Source: Collinsella sp. AM34-10 | Lineage (GTDB): Bacteria > Actinomycetota > Coriobacteriia > Coriobacteriales > Coriobacteriaceae | Assembly: GCF_003469185.1 (NCBI RefSeq) | Contig: NZ_QSIL01000001.1 | Location: 62,001-126,000, forward strand | Length of the DNA stretch: 64,000 bases | Reading direction: 5' to 3' | Part shown: one piece after another, positions 41,000 to 50,315 of the stretch | Position numbering within the stretch: the first letter of the stretch is position 1 | Layout: each line of letters opens with the position of its first letter | Made by a program: the position numbers and the translations under genes | Notes under the pieces: model-generated | Seen by the model: the letters and a program-made list of their open reading frames with translations, nothing else | What the model was told of the DNA's origin: nothing | Databases searched by the model: none

Positions 41000-42313
41000 A
41001 TGGCAGAGTCAGCAGCAGGGGATGCCCTGTTCGAGCGAACGGGAAAAGTTTCGTTTGTGCAGGTATTGCCTCATGCATTGCAACATGTGCTGGCGGCGTT
41101 CGCGGGCATCGTCACGCCCGCCATCATCATTGCGTCGGTCTGCGGCTTTACCCCTCAGGAGGAGGCCGCCGTCATCCAGGCGTCGCTCGTCCTCTCGGCG
41201 CTCGACATTTTCCTTCAACAGTTCCCCATAAAAGGTGTCGTCGGTTCGGGCCTGCCCATTGTGATGGGTGCGAGCTTCACCTTCGTGCCGGCGCTCAAGG
41301 CAGTCGGTCTCGAGCTTGGCTTTGAGGCCGTGCTGGGTGCCCAGGTAATCGGCGGCGCGCTCGTCGCGCTCTTCGGCCTACTGTTTAGGCGCGTGAGTTT
41401 TCTGTTTCCGGCCCCGGTGCTCGGCACCGTCATCTTTGTGATCGGCCTGTCTCTGTGCCCGGTCGCTGTGGCTTCTATGGCGGGCGGGGAGGGCGCTGCC
41501 GATTTCGGCAGTGTCACCAACTGGGCCGTCGCGCTCGTGACGTTTGTCGTCACCTTTATAGCTGGCAACTACGGCAAGGGCGCGCTTAGGCTGGGCAGCA
41601 TCCTGGCCGGTATCTGCGCGGGCTTTGTTTTGGCTGCGGTGTTGGGCATGGTCGATTTCTCGGCCATCGCGACCGCCAGCTGGTTCGCCCCGCCGGCCCT
41701 GGGCGCCCATCGCCTGGTGTTCGACCCTGCCGCGTGCGCCGTTGTGGGCGTTGTCGCCATTGTCAACGCCGTGCAGGTTATGGGCGAGTTTGCCGCCGTG
41801 TCGTCCGCCGCGCTCGATACCCCTGCGACCGATAGCCAGATCTCGGGCGGTCTGATCGCCAACGGCCTGGTCGGTATGCTGTCGGGCTTTTTGGGCGGCG
41901 TCCCCACGGCAACCTTTGGCCAGAATGTGGGCATTATCGCCGAGAACAAGGTCGTCAACCGCATGGTCTTTACGCTTGCCGCCGCCATCTTGCTCATCGC
42001 GGGCCTGCTGCCCAAGTGCGCGGCAGTGCTCACGTCCATTCCGCAGCCGGTAATCGGCGGCGCCACGATCGGCGTGTTCGCGACCATCGGCATGAACGGT
42101 GTGGTCATGTTTGCCCGCCACGGCCTGCCTCAGCGCGATACCACGCTCATGGGTCTCTCCATCGCCTTTGGCACGGGCATTGAGCGCACGGCCGGCGCGC
42201 TTGCCGGCGCTGGATTCCCCGCCTGGGTCGGCACCGTCTTTGGCGGATCCTCCATTGCCGTCGCTGCGCTCGTTGCTGTGATCCTCAACCTGGTCCTCCC
42301 GCGCCAAAAATAA
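41000..42313 (+). CDS. NCS2-family purine permease, copy 2
   Basis: 437 aa membrane symporter of the same family as 9345-10739. It has QHVLAAFAGIVTPAIIIASV, GLPIVMGASFTFVPALKAVG and FLGGVPTATFGQNVGIIAENKVV. The shared landmarks show a paralogue that has diverged well, not a recent duplication. The start at 41000 follows GGGAGGCGCAA. It stands alone between two near-identical palindromes and is the last gene before the resumed ribosomal operon. Confidence 0.9.
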   Translation: MAESAAGDALFERTGKVSFVQVLPHALQHVLAAFAGIVTPAIIIASVCGFTPQEEAAVIQASLVLSALDIFLQQFPIKGVVGSGLPIVMGASFTFVPALKAVGLELGFEAVLGAQVIGGALVALFGLLFRRVSFLFPAPVLGTVIFVIGLSLCPVAVASMAGGEGAADFGSVTNWAVALVTFVVTFIAGNYGKGALRLGSILAGICAGFVLAAVLGMVDFSAIATASWFAPPALGAHRLVFDPAACAVVGVVAIVNAVQVMGEFAAVSSAALDTPATDSQISGGLIANGLVGMLSGFLGGVPTATFGQNVGIIAENKVVNRMVFTLAAAILLIAGLLPKCAAVLTSIPQPVIGGATIGVFATIGMNGVVMFARHGLPQRDTTLMGLSIAFGTGIERTAGALAGAGFPAWVGTVFGGSSIAVAALVAVILNLVLPRQK

Positions 42314-42326
42314 CGCCCCATATATG

Positions 42327-42393
42327 AGTTGCGGTGGAATAGGGACTGTTTAAGCCTGTTAAGCCGCCAAACAGTCCCTATTTCACTGCAACT
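42327..42393. repeat. Palindrome of the AGTTGCGGTG family, copy 3
   Basis: The arms 42327-42348 and 42372-42393 pair with two mismatches. The loop matches that of the copy at 40816-40882. It starts 14 bases after the permease stop and marks the right edge of the segment that splits the ribosomal operon. Confidence 0.82.
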
Positions 42394-42454
42394 GCTTTTT
42401 GGGACCCATTTGTGCGGGGGAGTTGTGGAGTTGTGCAGGCAGACGAGGTTTTTC

Positions 42455-42483
42455 TGGAAATATGCACCCAATGCGCGTATAGT
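42455..42483 (+). promoter_or_regulatory. Probable promoter for the second half of the spc operon
   Basis: TGGAAA (42455-42460), a 17-base spacer and TATAGT (42478-42483) are a good -35/-10 pair about 140 bases upstream of rplE. A promoter is expected here because the upstream ribosomal genes end in a terminator 41 kb away. The ~130-base leader that follows could carry regulation. Confidence 0.5.
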
Positions 42484-42620
42484 ACCGATTGTTTTGTCGG
42501 CTCCTGCTGCGTCGAGTCCAAACCGCAAAATGCCATGAGCGGCGCGGATGCAGCCAGGAGGCACGAGGACAACCCATCGTGGCCACGCCCCGTGCTTAAA
42601 ACCCCAAGAAGGAGTGAACA

Positions 42621-43178
42621 ATGGCAGAAGAGAAGTATGTGCCGCGTCTGAAGACCAAGTACAACAACGAGGTCAAGCAGCAGCTTCAGGACAAGTTCCA
42701 GTACGAGAACGTCATGATGATCCCCAAGTTTGAGAAGATCGTCGTGAACATGGGTGTCGGCGAGGCCGCTACCGATTCCAAGGCCATCGACGGTGCCGTG
42801 CGCGACCTGCGCGCTATCACCGGCCAGCAGCCGATGATCACCCGTGCCCGCAAGTCCATCGCTACCTTCCGCCTGCGCGCTGGTATGCCGATCGGCTGCA
42901 AGGTTACCCTGCGTGGCGACCGTATGTGGGAGTTCTTCGATCGTCTGACCTCCGTCGCGATCCCCCGTATCCGCGACTTCCGCGGCATCTCCGCCAAGAG
43001 CTTCGACGGCCGTGGTAACTTCTCCATGGGCGTTACCGAGCAGCTCATCTTCCCCGAGATCGACTTCGACTCCGTCGATCACCAGCGTGGTATGGACATC
43101 ACTTTCGTGACCACCGCCAATACCGATGAGGAGGCCAAGGCCCTTCTGGACGCCTTCGGTTTCCCGTTCAAGAAATAG
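42621..43178 (+). CDS. rplE: 50S ribosomal protein L5
   Basis: 5S rRNA-binding large-subunit protein, 185 aa. Clear family sequence: [38 protein letters not shown], and the C-terminal [20 protein letters not shown]. It is the first ribosomal gene after the break; in most bacteria it would follow rplX directly. The ribosome binding site is AAGAAGGAGTGAACA. Confidence 0.96.
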   Translation: MAEEKYVPRLKTKYNNEVKQQLQDKFQYENVMMIPKFEKIVVNMGVGEAATDSKAIDGAVRDLRAITGQQPMITRARKSIATFRLRAGMPIGCKVTLRGDRMWEFFDRLTSVAIPRIRDFRGISAKSFDGRGNFSMGVTEQLIFPEIDFDSVDHQRGMDITFVTTANTDEEAKALLDAFGFPFKK

Positions 43179-43257
43179 GTTCACCTGCCCTATAAGCGCC
43201 GTTCCCACAAGGGGGCGGCGCTTGGGGCGAACAATACTCTATGTGAGGAGGATATAA

Positions 43258-43443
43258 GTGGCTAAGACATCGATGATCGTCAAGTGCAATCGCAAGCAGA
43301 AGTTCTCTACTCGTGAGTACACGCGCTGCCAGCGCTGCGGCCGTCCGCACTCTGTGTACCGCAAGTTCGGCCTGTGCCGTGTCTGCTTCCGTGAGCTTGC
43401 ACTCAAGGGCGAGCTTCCCGGCGTTAAGAAGGCCAGCTGGTAA
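43258..43443 (+). CDS. rpsZ: 30S ribosomal protein S14, short zinc-binding form
   Basis: 61 aa, the C+ (zinc) S14 type. Cysteines CQRC (24-27) and CRVC (40-43) bind zinc; [21 protein letters not shown] is the family core. It has a GTG start after GAGGAGGATATAA and lies in the standard place between rplE and rpsH. Confidence 0.95.
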   Translation: MAKTSMIVKCNRKQKFSTREYTRCQRCGRPHSVYRKFGLCRVCFRELALKGELPGVKKASW

Positions 43444-43562
43444 GTCACTACCAGCGTTTCAAGCATCCGTTTGGAACAGGGAAAACGCGCTAAATAGGCT
43501 TTGCCGTTAAGGGCGGCGAAGAACCAAGAGCACGTGTTCATCAAGAACGAAGGAGAATCTGT

Positions 43563-43961
43563 ATGAACCTTACAGACCCGATCGCAGATATGCTTACGCG
43601 CATCCGTAACGCTAACTCTGTGAACAAGGCCACGGTCTCCATGCCGAGCAGCAAGAAGCTCGTCGAGATCGCTCGTGTTCTGCACGAGGAGGGCTACATC
43701 GAGGGCTACGATGTCGAGGACACCGTTCCCCAGAAGACTCTGCACATCACGCTTAAGTATGGTCCCAAGAAGGCTAAGGTCATCAACGGCATCCGCCGCA
43801 TTTCCAAGCCGGGCCTGCGTAAGTACACCGGCGTTGCCGACATGCCCCGCGTCCGTGGTGGCCTTGGTACCGCCATTATTTCCACCAGCCATGGCGTCAT
43901 GACCGACCGCGATGCTCGCAAGCACAACGTCGGCGGCGAGATCATCGCTTACGTCTGGTAA
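43563..43961 (+). CDS. rpsH: 30S ribosomal protein S8
   Basis: 132 aa 16S rRNA-binding protein, in E. coli also the translational repressor of the spc operon. It begins [18 protein letters not shown] and ends [22 protein letters not shown], both typical. A 119-base gap separates it from rpsZ. Confidence 0.96.
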   Translation: MNLTDPIADMLTRIRNANSVNKATVSMPSSKKLVEIARVLHEEGYIEGYDVEDTVPQKTLHITLKYGPKKAKVINGIRRISKPGLRKYTGVADMPRVRGGLGTAIISTSHGVMTDRDARKHNVGGEIIAYVW

Positions 43962-43994
43962 TTCGCTCGGTAGGTAGAAGGAAAGGAGATCACC

Positions 43995-44531
43995 GTGTCT
44001 CGTATCGGTAATAAGCCTGTCCAGATTCCCGCCGGAGTCGAAGTGGCAGTCAACGGCAACAACGTTGTCGTCAAGGGCCCCAAGGGCCAGCTCGAGCTCG
44101 ATGTTTTTGAGAAGCTCACCATCAACGTCGAGGACAACGTCCTCACCGTTTCCCGTCCCGACGACGAGCGTGAGACCCGTGCCCGCCACGGCCTCACCCG
44201 CGCCCTCATCCACAACATGGTTGTTGGCGTTTCCGAGGGCTTCGAGAAGAAGCTCGAGCTCGCCGGCGTCGGCTACCGCGTGCAGCAGAAGGGCAAGAAC
44301 CTCGAGTTCTCCCTGGGCTTCTCGCACCCCGTGATCGTCGAGGCTCCCGAGGGCATCACCTTCGAGGTTCCCGACAACACCCACGTGAACGTCAAGGGTA
44401 TCAACAAGCAGCAGGTCGGTCAGATCGCCGCTGAGATCCGCGGCCATCGTCCTCCCGAGCCTTACAAGGGCAAGGGTATCCACTATGTTGGCGAGCACAT
44501 CCGCCGCAAGCTGGGTAAGGCCGCCAAGTAG
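43995..44531 (+). CDS. rplF: 50S ribosomal protein L6
   Basis: 178 aa with the two tandem L6 domains. [17 protein letters not shown] at the start and [25 protein letters not shown] at the end are family marks. GTG start after GAAAGGAGATCACC. Confidence 0.96.
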   Translation: MSRIGNKPVQIPAGVEVAVNGNNVVVKGPKGQLELDVFEKLTINVEDNVLTVSRPDDERETRARHGLTRALIHNMVVGVSEGFEKKLELAGVGYRVQQKGKNLEFSLGFSHPVIVEAPEGITFEVPDNTHVNVKGINKQQVGQIAAEIRGHRPPEPYKGKGIHYVGEHIRRKLGKAAK

Positions 44532-44556
44532 TCGTTACCGACTCACTCGCATAAGA

Positions 44557-44578
44557 CCAGCACCCCGTTAGGTGCTGG
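44557..44578 (+). other. Hairpin between rplF and rplR
   Basis: CCAGCACC (44557-44564) pairs with GGTGCTGG (44571-44578) around a 6-base loop. A TTTTTA run comes only 12 bases later, so it may attenuate slightly or serve mRNA processing within the operon. Confidence 0.4.
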
Positions 44579-44606
44579 CAAGATCAACCTTTTTAGGAGT
44601 TTACGT

Positions 44607-44975
44607 ATGAACAAGCATAAGGCGAAGCTGGAAGGCCTCAAGCGTCGTCAGCGTCGTGTTCGCGGCAAGGTCTCGGGTACCGCCGAGCGTCCGCGTCTTC
44701 GCGTGACCCGTACCAACGCCAACATCTATGCCCAGATCATCGACGACAGCAAGGGCTCCAGCCTGACGCTCGTCTCCGCCTCGACCCTCGAGGCCGAGTT
44801 CAAGGGCACCCACACCTCGAACAAGGAGGCTGCGGAGAAGGTCGGTCAGCTCGTTGGCAAGCGTGCCATCGAGGCCGGCATCACCAAGGTCGCTTTCGAT
44901 CGTGGTGGCCGTATCTACCATGGCCGCGTCAAGGCCCTCGCCGACGGTGCTCGTGCCGCCGGTCTCGAGTTTTAG
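44607..44975 (+). CDS. rplR: 50S ribosomal protein L18
   Basis: 122 aa, binds 5S rRNA with L5. [19 protein letters not shown] and the end [22 protein letters not shown] are conserved. The next gene starts 14 bases on. Confidence 0.96.
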   Translation: MNKHKAKLEGLKRRQRRVRGKVSGTAERPRLRVTRTNANIYAQIIDDSKGSSLTLVSASTLEAEFKGTHTSNKEAAEKVGQLVGKRAIEAGITKVAFDRGGRIYHGRVKALADGARAAGLEF

Positions 44976-44989
44976 GAGGTATGTAGCAC

Positions 44990-45514
44990 ATGGCTCGTAA
45001 TCAGAAGCAGCAGCGCGAGGCCTCCGAGTTCGAGGAGCGCGTCGTTTACATCAACCGCGTGTCGAAGACCGTCAAGGGTGGTCGTCGCATGAGCCTCGTC
45101 GCTCTCGTCGTCGTTGGCGACGGCAAGGGCAACGTCGGCGTTGGCATGGGCAAGTCCGCTGAGGTGCCCATGGCCATCTCCAAGGCGTCTCTCGATGCCA
45201 AGAAGAACATGTTCCACGTGCCGGTGACCGAGCAGGGCACCATTCCGCACGAGGTTCTCGGCCACTTTGGTGCCGGCCGCATCATCATCAAGCCCGCTGT
45301 CGAGGGTACCGGCGTTATCGCCGGCGGCGCTGTGCGTCCCCTCTTCGAGCTTGCTGGCATCAAGAACGTCCTGTCCAAGTCCCTCGGTACCGACAACGGC
45401 CTCAACATCATCAAGGCTGCCGTCGAGGGCCTCAAGGAGCTCTCCAGCCCTGAGGACGTCGCGGCTCGCCGTGGCCTGACGGTCTCCGAGATGTTCGTCG
45501 GTAAGGAGAACTAA
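44990..45514 (+). CDS. rpsE: 30S ribosomal protein S5
   Basis: 174 aa. It has the S5 N-terminal double-stranded-RNA-binding part ([21 protein letters not shown]) and the C-terminal domain ([28 protein letters not shown]). S5 acts in translational accuracy and mRNA unwinding at the entry site. Confidence 0.96.
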   Translation: MARNQKQQREASEFEERVVYINRVSKTVKGGRRMSLVALVVVGDGKGNVGVGMGKSAEVPMAISKASLDAKKNMFHVPVTEQGTIPHEVLGHFGAGRIIIKPAVEGTGVIAGGAVRPLFELAGIKNVLSKSLGTDNGLNIIKAAVEGLKELSSPEDVAARRGLTVSEMFVGKEN

Positions 45515-45516
45515 GC

Positions 45517-45699
45517 ATGGCTGACACCATCAAGATCAAGCAGGTCCGCAGCACCAACGGTTGCAAGCAGGACCAGGTCCGTACTGTCCGTGCCCTCGGT
45601 CTCCACAGGATCCGCGAGGTTCGCGAGATTGCTGACAACGAGTCCGTCCGCGGCATGATCTTCAAGGTCAAGCACCTTGTCGAGATTGTAGAGGAGTAG
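45517..45699 (+). CDS. rpmD: 50S ribosomal protein L30
   Basis: 60 aa, normal for bacterial L30. Family sequence IKIKQVRSTNGCKQDQVRTVRALGL is clear. It starts 2 bases after the rpsE stop and rplO follows after 3 bases, so the three genes are tightly coupled. Confidence 0.95.
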   Translation: MADTIKIKQVRSTNGCKQDQVRTVRALGLHRIREVREIADNESVRGMIFKVKHLVEIVEE

Positions 45700-45702
45700 C
45701 AA

Positions 45703-46152
45703 ATGCAGCTTCACGATCTTACTCCCGCGCCCGGTTCCACCAAGAACCGCAAGCGCGTCGGCCGTGGCAATTCTTCGGGTCACGGCACCACTTCTGGCCG
45801 CGGTCAGAAGGGCCAGGGTTCCCGCTCTGGCGGCACCAAGGGTGCCGGCTTCGAGGGTGGCCAGACTCCGCTGGCTATGCGCCTGCCCAAGCTTCCGGGC
45901 TTCCGTAACCCCCGTCGTATCGAGTACACCGCTGTTAACGTTGAGCGTCTCGAGCGCAAGTTCGAGGACGGCGCTGTGATCGACGGTGCCGCTCTTAAGG
46001 CCGCTCGCATCACCAAGAGCGAGTTCGAGCCCGTCAAGGTGCTCGGCAATGGTGAGCTCACCAAGAAGTTCACGGTCAAGGTCGACAAGGTCAGCGCTTC
46101 TGCGCAGGCCAAGATCGAGGCCGCCGGCGGAAAGGTCGAGCTGCCGTGCTAA
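45703..46152 (+). CDS. rplO: 50S ribosomal protein L15
   Basis: 149 aa. N-terminal Gly/Arg-rich [24 protein letters not shown] region and the [11 protein letters not shown] motif are typical. Its last codons overlap the GTG start of secY by 7 bases. Confidence 0.96.
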   Translation: MQLHDLTPAPGSTKNRKRVGRGNSSGHGTTSGRGQKGQGSRSGGTKGAGFEGGQTPLAMRLPKLPGFRNPRRIEYTAVNVERLERKFEDGAVIDGAALKAARITKSEFEPVKVLGNGELTKKFTVKVDKVSASAQAKIEAAGGKVELPC

Positions 46153-47432
46153 ATGGTCTTAAGAATGCTTTCCGCATCAAAGAACTGCGCGAAAAGATTC
46201 TTTTTACCATAGCTATGCTCGTCGTGTACCGCGTTGGTGCGCACGTTCCTGTGCCCGGCATTCCCTTCCAGGGGATGCTGGGCCTTTTCTCGACCGATAA
46301 CAATTCGGTCGCCGCAGGTGCTATGGCCCTCCTGAATCTTTTCTCTGGTGGCGCGTTGAGCTATGTTTCGGTGTTCTCCCTGGGCATCATGCCTTACATC
46401 ACCAGCTCGATCATCCTCCAGATGCTCCAGGCCGTTGTGCCTTCCCTGCATGAGCTTGCCCGCGAGGGCGAGGTCGGTCAGACCAAGATCACGCAGTATT
46501 CGCGTTACCTCACCCTGGCTCTGGCAATCCTCAACTCCGTGGGTTACCTCTTCCTCTTTAAGAGCTTCGGCATCAGCTTTACTGGCGCCGGCGCTCCCGA
46601 GATCATCTTTGACCTCATGATCGTCGGCACGCTCACCGCGGGCGCCATGCTGATCATGTGGATTGGTGAGCTCATCACCCAGCGCGGTATCGGCAATGGC
46701 ATGTCGCTGATCATCTTTGCGAACATCATGGCCGGCCTGCCGCAGGCGATCTTCTCCAGCACCGAGGGCAATGCCGGTGGCATCATCACCATGGTGATCA
46801 TCTGCGCCATTATCCTGCTGGTCATCCCGCTGATTGTTTTCCTTGAGCGCGGCCAGCGCCGCATCCCGGTCTCCTACGCTAAGCGCGTCGTGGGCCGTCG
46901 CATGATGGGTGGTCAGACCACCTACCTGCCCATCAAGGTCAACACCGCGGGCGTCGTGCCGATTATCTTCGCTTCGGCGCTGCTGTACTTCCCGGCCCAG
47001 ATTGCCGTGTTCTTCCCCGGCATCGGCTGGATTCAGGCAGTTGCCTCTGCGCTTTCGACCGGTTGGCTCAACTGGGTGCTTAATGTTGTCCTCATCGTGT
47101 TCTTCGCGTACTTCTACACCTCCATGGTGTTCAACCCCGATGACACGGCCGACAACCTTAAGAAGCAGGGCGGCTTTATTCCGGGCGTCCGTCCGGGTAG
47201 GGCTACCGCGGCCTACATCAAGAACGCGCTCAACAAGATCACGCTTCCCAGCGCTGTCTTTTTGGCGCTCATCGCCATCGTGCCTTCGATCATCTTCTCC
47301 TTCACGGGTAATCATCTGATCCAGGCATTTGGCGGCACGTCCATCCTCATCATGGTCGGCGTCGTGCTCGACACGGTCGATAAGCTCGAAGGCCAGATCA
47401 AGATGTATGATTACGATGGATTCTTTAAATAG
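46146..47432 (+). CDS. secY: Preprotein translocase subunit SecY
   Basis: 428 aa, ten predicted membrane helices, the protein-conducting channel of the Sec translocon. Family marks are [12 protein letters not shown] near residue 28, [15 protein letters not shown] near 78, and the cytoplasmic loop with [24 protein letters not shown]. It starts at GTG 46146 inside the rplO end, so translation is coupled. The end [16 protein letters not shown] is as in other actinobacterial SecY. Confidence 0.96.
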   Translation: MLNGLKNAFRIKELREKILFTIAMLVVYRVGAHVPVPGIPFQGMLGLFSTDNNSVAAGAMALLNLFSGGALSYVSVFSLGIMPYITSSIILQMLQAVVPSLHELAREGEVGQTKITQYSRYLTLALAILNSVGYLFLFKSFGISFTGAGAPEIIFDLMIVGTLTAGAMLIMWIGELITQRGIGNGMSLIIFANIMAGLPQAIFSSTEGNAGGIITMVIICAIILLVIPLIVFLERGQRRIPVSYAKRVVGRRMMGGQTTYLPIKVNTAGVVPIIFASALLYFPAQIAVFFPGIGWIQAVASALSTGWLNWVLNVVLIVFFAYFYTSMVFNPDDTADNLKKQGGFIPGVRPGRATAAYIKNALNKITLPSAVFLALIAIVPSIIFSFTGNHLIQAFGGTSILIMVGVVLDTVDKLEGQIKMYDYDGFFK

Positions 47433-47450
47433 GCTAGAGGAGGATTGCTC

Positions 47451-48077
47451 ATGAACCTCGTATTGCTCGGAGCTCCGGGTGCCGGTAAGGGCACCGTCGC
47501 ACAGGAGCTCGTCGCCGAGTTTGGCGTCGCTCACATTTCCACGGGCGACCTGCTGCGTGCTGCCGTCAAGGGTGGCACCGAGCTTGGTATTCAGGCTAAG
47601 AAGTACATGGACGCTGGCGAGCTCGTTCCCGACCAGCTCGTGATCGACCTTGTCAAGGAGCGTCTTGCCGCCGATGACGCCCAGCAGGGCTTCATCCTCG
47701 ATGGCTTCCCGCGCAACACCGCCCAGGCTGTGACGCTCGATTCCGAGCTCTCCGCCATGGGTCGCGAGATCGACTGCGCCCTTCTGGTCGATGTGGCCCC
47801 CGAGGTCATCATCGACCGCCTGTCTTCGCGTCGCACCTGCCGCGCCTGCGGTTACACCGGCACCGCCGCCGATGCCACCTGCCCCAAGTGCGGCGGCGAG
47901 ATGTATCAGCGCGACGACGATAAGCCCGAGACCATCAAGAACCGTCTCGACGTCTACGAGAAGTCCACGAGCCCGCTCGTCGACTACTATCGTGGCCAGG
48001 GTCTGCTCAAGTCGGTCAACGGTGATCAGGCTCGCGAGACCGTGTACGGGGATGTCAAAGAGGCTCTCGGTCTATGA
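47451..48077 (+). CDS. adk: Adenylate kinase
   Basis: 208 aa. Converts ATP + AMP to 2 ADP. P-loop GAPGAGKGT (residues 7-15), DGFPRNTAQA near 84, and a long LID domain with four cysteines (CRAC near 126 and CPKC near 143), so a zinc-binding form. ATG 47451 follows GAGGAGGATTGCTC. Its end overlaps map by 4 bases. Confidence 0.96.
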   Translation: MNLVLLGAPGAGKGTVAQELVAEFGVAHISTGDLLRAAVKGGTELGIQAKKYMDAGELVPDQLVIDLVKERLAADDAQQGFILDGFPRNTAQAVTLDSELSAMGREIDCALLVDVAPEVIIDRLSSRRTCRACGYTGTAADATCPKCGGEMYQRDDDKPETIKNRLDVYEKSTSPLVDYYRGQGLLKSVNGDQARETVYGDVKEALGL

Positions 48078-48862
48078 TCAAGATTAAGTCTGCAACGCAA
48101 ATTGAGCAGATGAAGAAGGCAGGAGCGCTATCTAAGATGGCGCTCCGCCACGTTGGGGCCATGGTTCGCCCCGGTGTGTCGACCTTCGAGCTCGATCAGC
48201 TCGCGGAGCAGATTATCCGCATGCATGGCGGCACCCCGGCCTTTAAGGGTTACGGCGGGTTCCCCGGAACCATTTGCGCATCAATCAACGATGCCGTGGT
48301 CCACGGTATTCCCAACCCCGATATGATCCTGCGCGATGGCGATATCATCTCCATCGATACGGGAGCCGTTCTCGACGGTTGGGTCGGCGATAACGCTTGG
48401 ACGTATTTCGTCGGCACCCCCACGCCCGAGGCCAAGGCCCTGTGCGAGGTTACGCGCGATTGCCTAAAGGCTGCCATCGAGCAGGCTGTTCCCGGTAACC
48501 ATATCGGGGACGTCGGGTATGCTGTTCAGTCCCTCGCCGAGTCTCACGGTTACGGCGTGCTTCGCGATTACGTGGGGCATGGTATCGGTCGTGTGATGCA
48601 CGAGGACCCCAACGTTCCAAATTATGGAAAGAAGGGGAGAGGCGTTCGCCTTCAGGCTGGTATGGTTATCGCCATCGAGCCGATGGTAACGATGGGTTCC
48701 AATCATGTGAGCACAGGCTCCGATGGTTGGATCGTTACGACCAACGACCATCTGCCCGCCGCGCACTACGAGAACACCGTCGCCATTACTAATGACGGCC
48801 CGGTGATTCTTACCACGGATGCCCAGGGTGCTTGGTGCTCCTTGCAAGGAGGCGAGATGTAG
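48074..48862 (+). CDS. map: Methionine aminopeptidase, type I
   Basis: 262 aa. Removes N-terminal Met from new proteins. The metal ligands are in SIDTGAVLDGWVGDNAWT (two Asp) and YVGHGIGRVMHEDPNVPNYG (His). It overlaps adk through ATGA, so the two are coupled, as in many spc operons. Confidence 0.96.
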   Translation: MIKIKSATQIEQMKKAGALSKMALRHVGAMVRPGVSTFELDQLAEQIIRMHGGTPAFKGYGGFPGTICASINDAVVHGIPNPDMILRDGDIISIDTGAVLDGWVGDNAWTYFVGTPTPEAKALCEVTRDCLKAAIEQAVPGNHIGDVGYAVQSLAESHGYGVLRDYVGHGIGRVMHEDPNVPNYGKKGRGVRLQAGMVIAIEPMVTMGSNHVSTGSDGWIVTTNDHLPAAHYENTVAITNDGPVILTTDAQGAWCSLQGGEM

Positions 48863-48940
48863 AGGCCGCGTTCAAATTCGTCGGCATTTACATTTCAAAT
48901 GTAACAAGTTCCACTTAGATGTGGAGCCATTACGAAGATA

Positions 48941-48969
48941 TTACGATACGTGCATGCGTATTGTAGAAT
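48941..48969 (+). promoter_or_regulatory. Possible promoter before infA
   Basis: TTACGA, 17 bases and TAGAAT form a moderate promoter in the 146-base gap between map and infA, the usual site of an internal alpha-operon promoter. The -35 match is weak. Confidence 0.35.
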
Positions 48970-49008
48970 ACTCAATCGCTGTCGTTTTCTAGAGAAAGAT
49001 GATTGCTT

Positions 49009-49227
49009 GTGAAGAAGGAAGACGCAATTGAGCTCGAGGGTACGGTAAAGGAGCCGCTGCCCAACGCCATGTTTAAGGTTGAGCTCGAGAACGGTCATTC
49101 GGTTCTGTGCAATATTTCTGGCAAGATCCGAATGAATTACATCCGCATTCTCCCCGGTGACAGGGTTGTCGTGGAGCTTTCCCCGTACGACCTGACCCGC
49201 GGTCGCATCACCTATCGCTATAAATAG
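49009..49227 (+). CDS. infA: Translation initiation factor IF-1
   Basis: 72 aa OB-fold protein binding the A site during initiation. I chose GTG 49009, because [15 protein letters not shown]... gives the standard 72-residue length; an in-frame TTG at 49003 would add two residues. The end [18 protein letters not shown] is nearly invariant. Confidence 0.94.
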   Translation: MKKEDAIELEGTVKEPLPNAMFKVELENGHSVLCNISGKIRMNYIRILPGDRVVVELSPYDLTRGRITYRYK

Positions 49228-49374
49228 CGGCACGCATACACGCTCTTTTCCGACTGCAGGCTTAGCTCAACCTACGGTCGGTTTGCGTGTGAAGACCAGC
49301 CATAGTTTTAAACGCCTGCGGCTGGGCGAGTAGATAGTAGGGAAGTAGTTTGAGCGCTACCGAAAGGAAGAACG

Positions 49375-49488
49375 ATGAAGGTACGTCCTTCGGTCAAGAA
49401 GATGTGCGATAAGTGCAAAATCATTAGGCGCCATGGCAAGGTCCTCGTCATTTGCGAGAACCCCCGTCATAAGCAGCGTCAGGGTTAA
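49375..49488 (+). CDS. rpmJ: 50S ribosomal protein L36
   Basis: A 37-residue protein, [19 protein letters not shown] at its start, with the zinc ligands CDKC (11-14), Cys near 27 and His near 32. It is short but certain from sequence and position between infA and rpsM. AGGAAGAACG precedes the ATG. The 147-base gap before it holds partly paired sequence only. Confidence 0.95.
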   Translation: MKVRPSVKKMCDKCKIIRRHGKVLVICENPRHKQRQG

Positions 49489-49502
49489 GAGAGGAGACTA
49501 CG

Positions 49503-49877
49503 TTGGCCCGTATTAATGGTGTCGACCTCCCGCGTGAGAAGCGCGTTGAGATCGGTCTGACCTACATTTACGGCATCGGCCGCACCACTGCGACGAAGAT
49601 CTGCGTCGAGTGCAACGTTAACGTGGACACGCGCGTTAAGGACCTCACCGAGGATGAGGTTAACGCCATCCGCGATTATATCGATAAGAATCAGATCATG
49701 GTTGAGGGCGACCTCCGCCGTGAGCGCAACCAGAACGTCAAGCGCCTTATGGACATCGGCTGCAACCGCGGCCTTCGTCACCGCAAGGGCCTCCCGGTCC
49801 GCGGCCAGCGCACCCACACTAACGCTCGTACCCGCAAGGGCCCGAAGCGTCAGATCGGTGCTAAGAAGAAGAAATAA
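49503..49877 (+). CDS. rpsM: 30S ribosomal protein S13
   Basis: 124 aa. [25 protein letters not shown] at the start and [25 protein letters not shown] near the end are typical. It starts at TTG 49503 after GAGAGGAGACTACG. S13 contacts the 50S subunit and P-site tRNA. Confidence 0.96.
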   Translation: MARINGVDLPREKRVEIGLTYIYGIGRTTATKICVECNVNVDTRVKDLTEDEVNAIRDYIDKNQIMVEGDLRRERNQNVKRLMDIGCNRGLRHRKGLPVRGQRTHTNARTRKGPKRQIGAKKKK

Positions 49878-49891
49878 GGAGCGCTAGATAG

Positions 49892-50296
49892 ATGGCTACT
49901 GCTAAGAAGAACGTTCGCGCTGCCCGTCTGAAGCGCGCGGACCGTAAGAACATTTCCGTGGGCCAGGCTCACATTCGTTCTACGTTCAACAACACGATCG
50001 TTTCGATCACCGATCCCCAGGGCAACGTCATTTCCTGGAAGTCGGCTGGCCAGGTGGGCTTCAAGGGCTCCCGTAAGTCCACGCCGTTCGCTGCCCAGAT
50101 GGCTGCCGAGGCCGCTGCCAAGCAGGCCATGGAGCACGGTATGAAGAAGGTTTCTGTCTTCGTTAAGGGCCCCGGCTCCGGTCGTGAGACCGCCATCCGC
50201 TCCCTCCAGGCTGCTGGCCTCGAGGTCTCGAGCATCCAGGACAAGACCCCCATTCCGCACAACGGCTGCCGCCCCAAGAAGCGTCGCCGCGTGTAA
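49892..50296 (+). CDS. rpsK: 30S ribosomal protein S11
   Basis: 134 aa; platform protein of the 30S subunit. [21 protein letters not shown] and the end [16 protein letters not shown] are conserved. Confidence 0.96.
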   Translation: MATAKKNVRAARLKRADRKNISVGQAHIRSTFNNTIVSITDPQGNVISWKSAGQVGFKGSRKSTPFAAQMAAEAAAKQAMEHGMKKVSVFVKGPGSGRETAIRSLQAAGLEVSSIQDKTPIPHNGCRPKKRRRV

Positions 50297-50315
50297 CTGA
50301 AAGGATCGTATCAAT

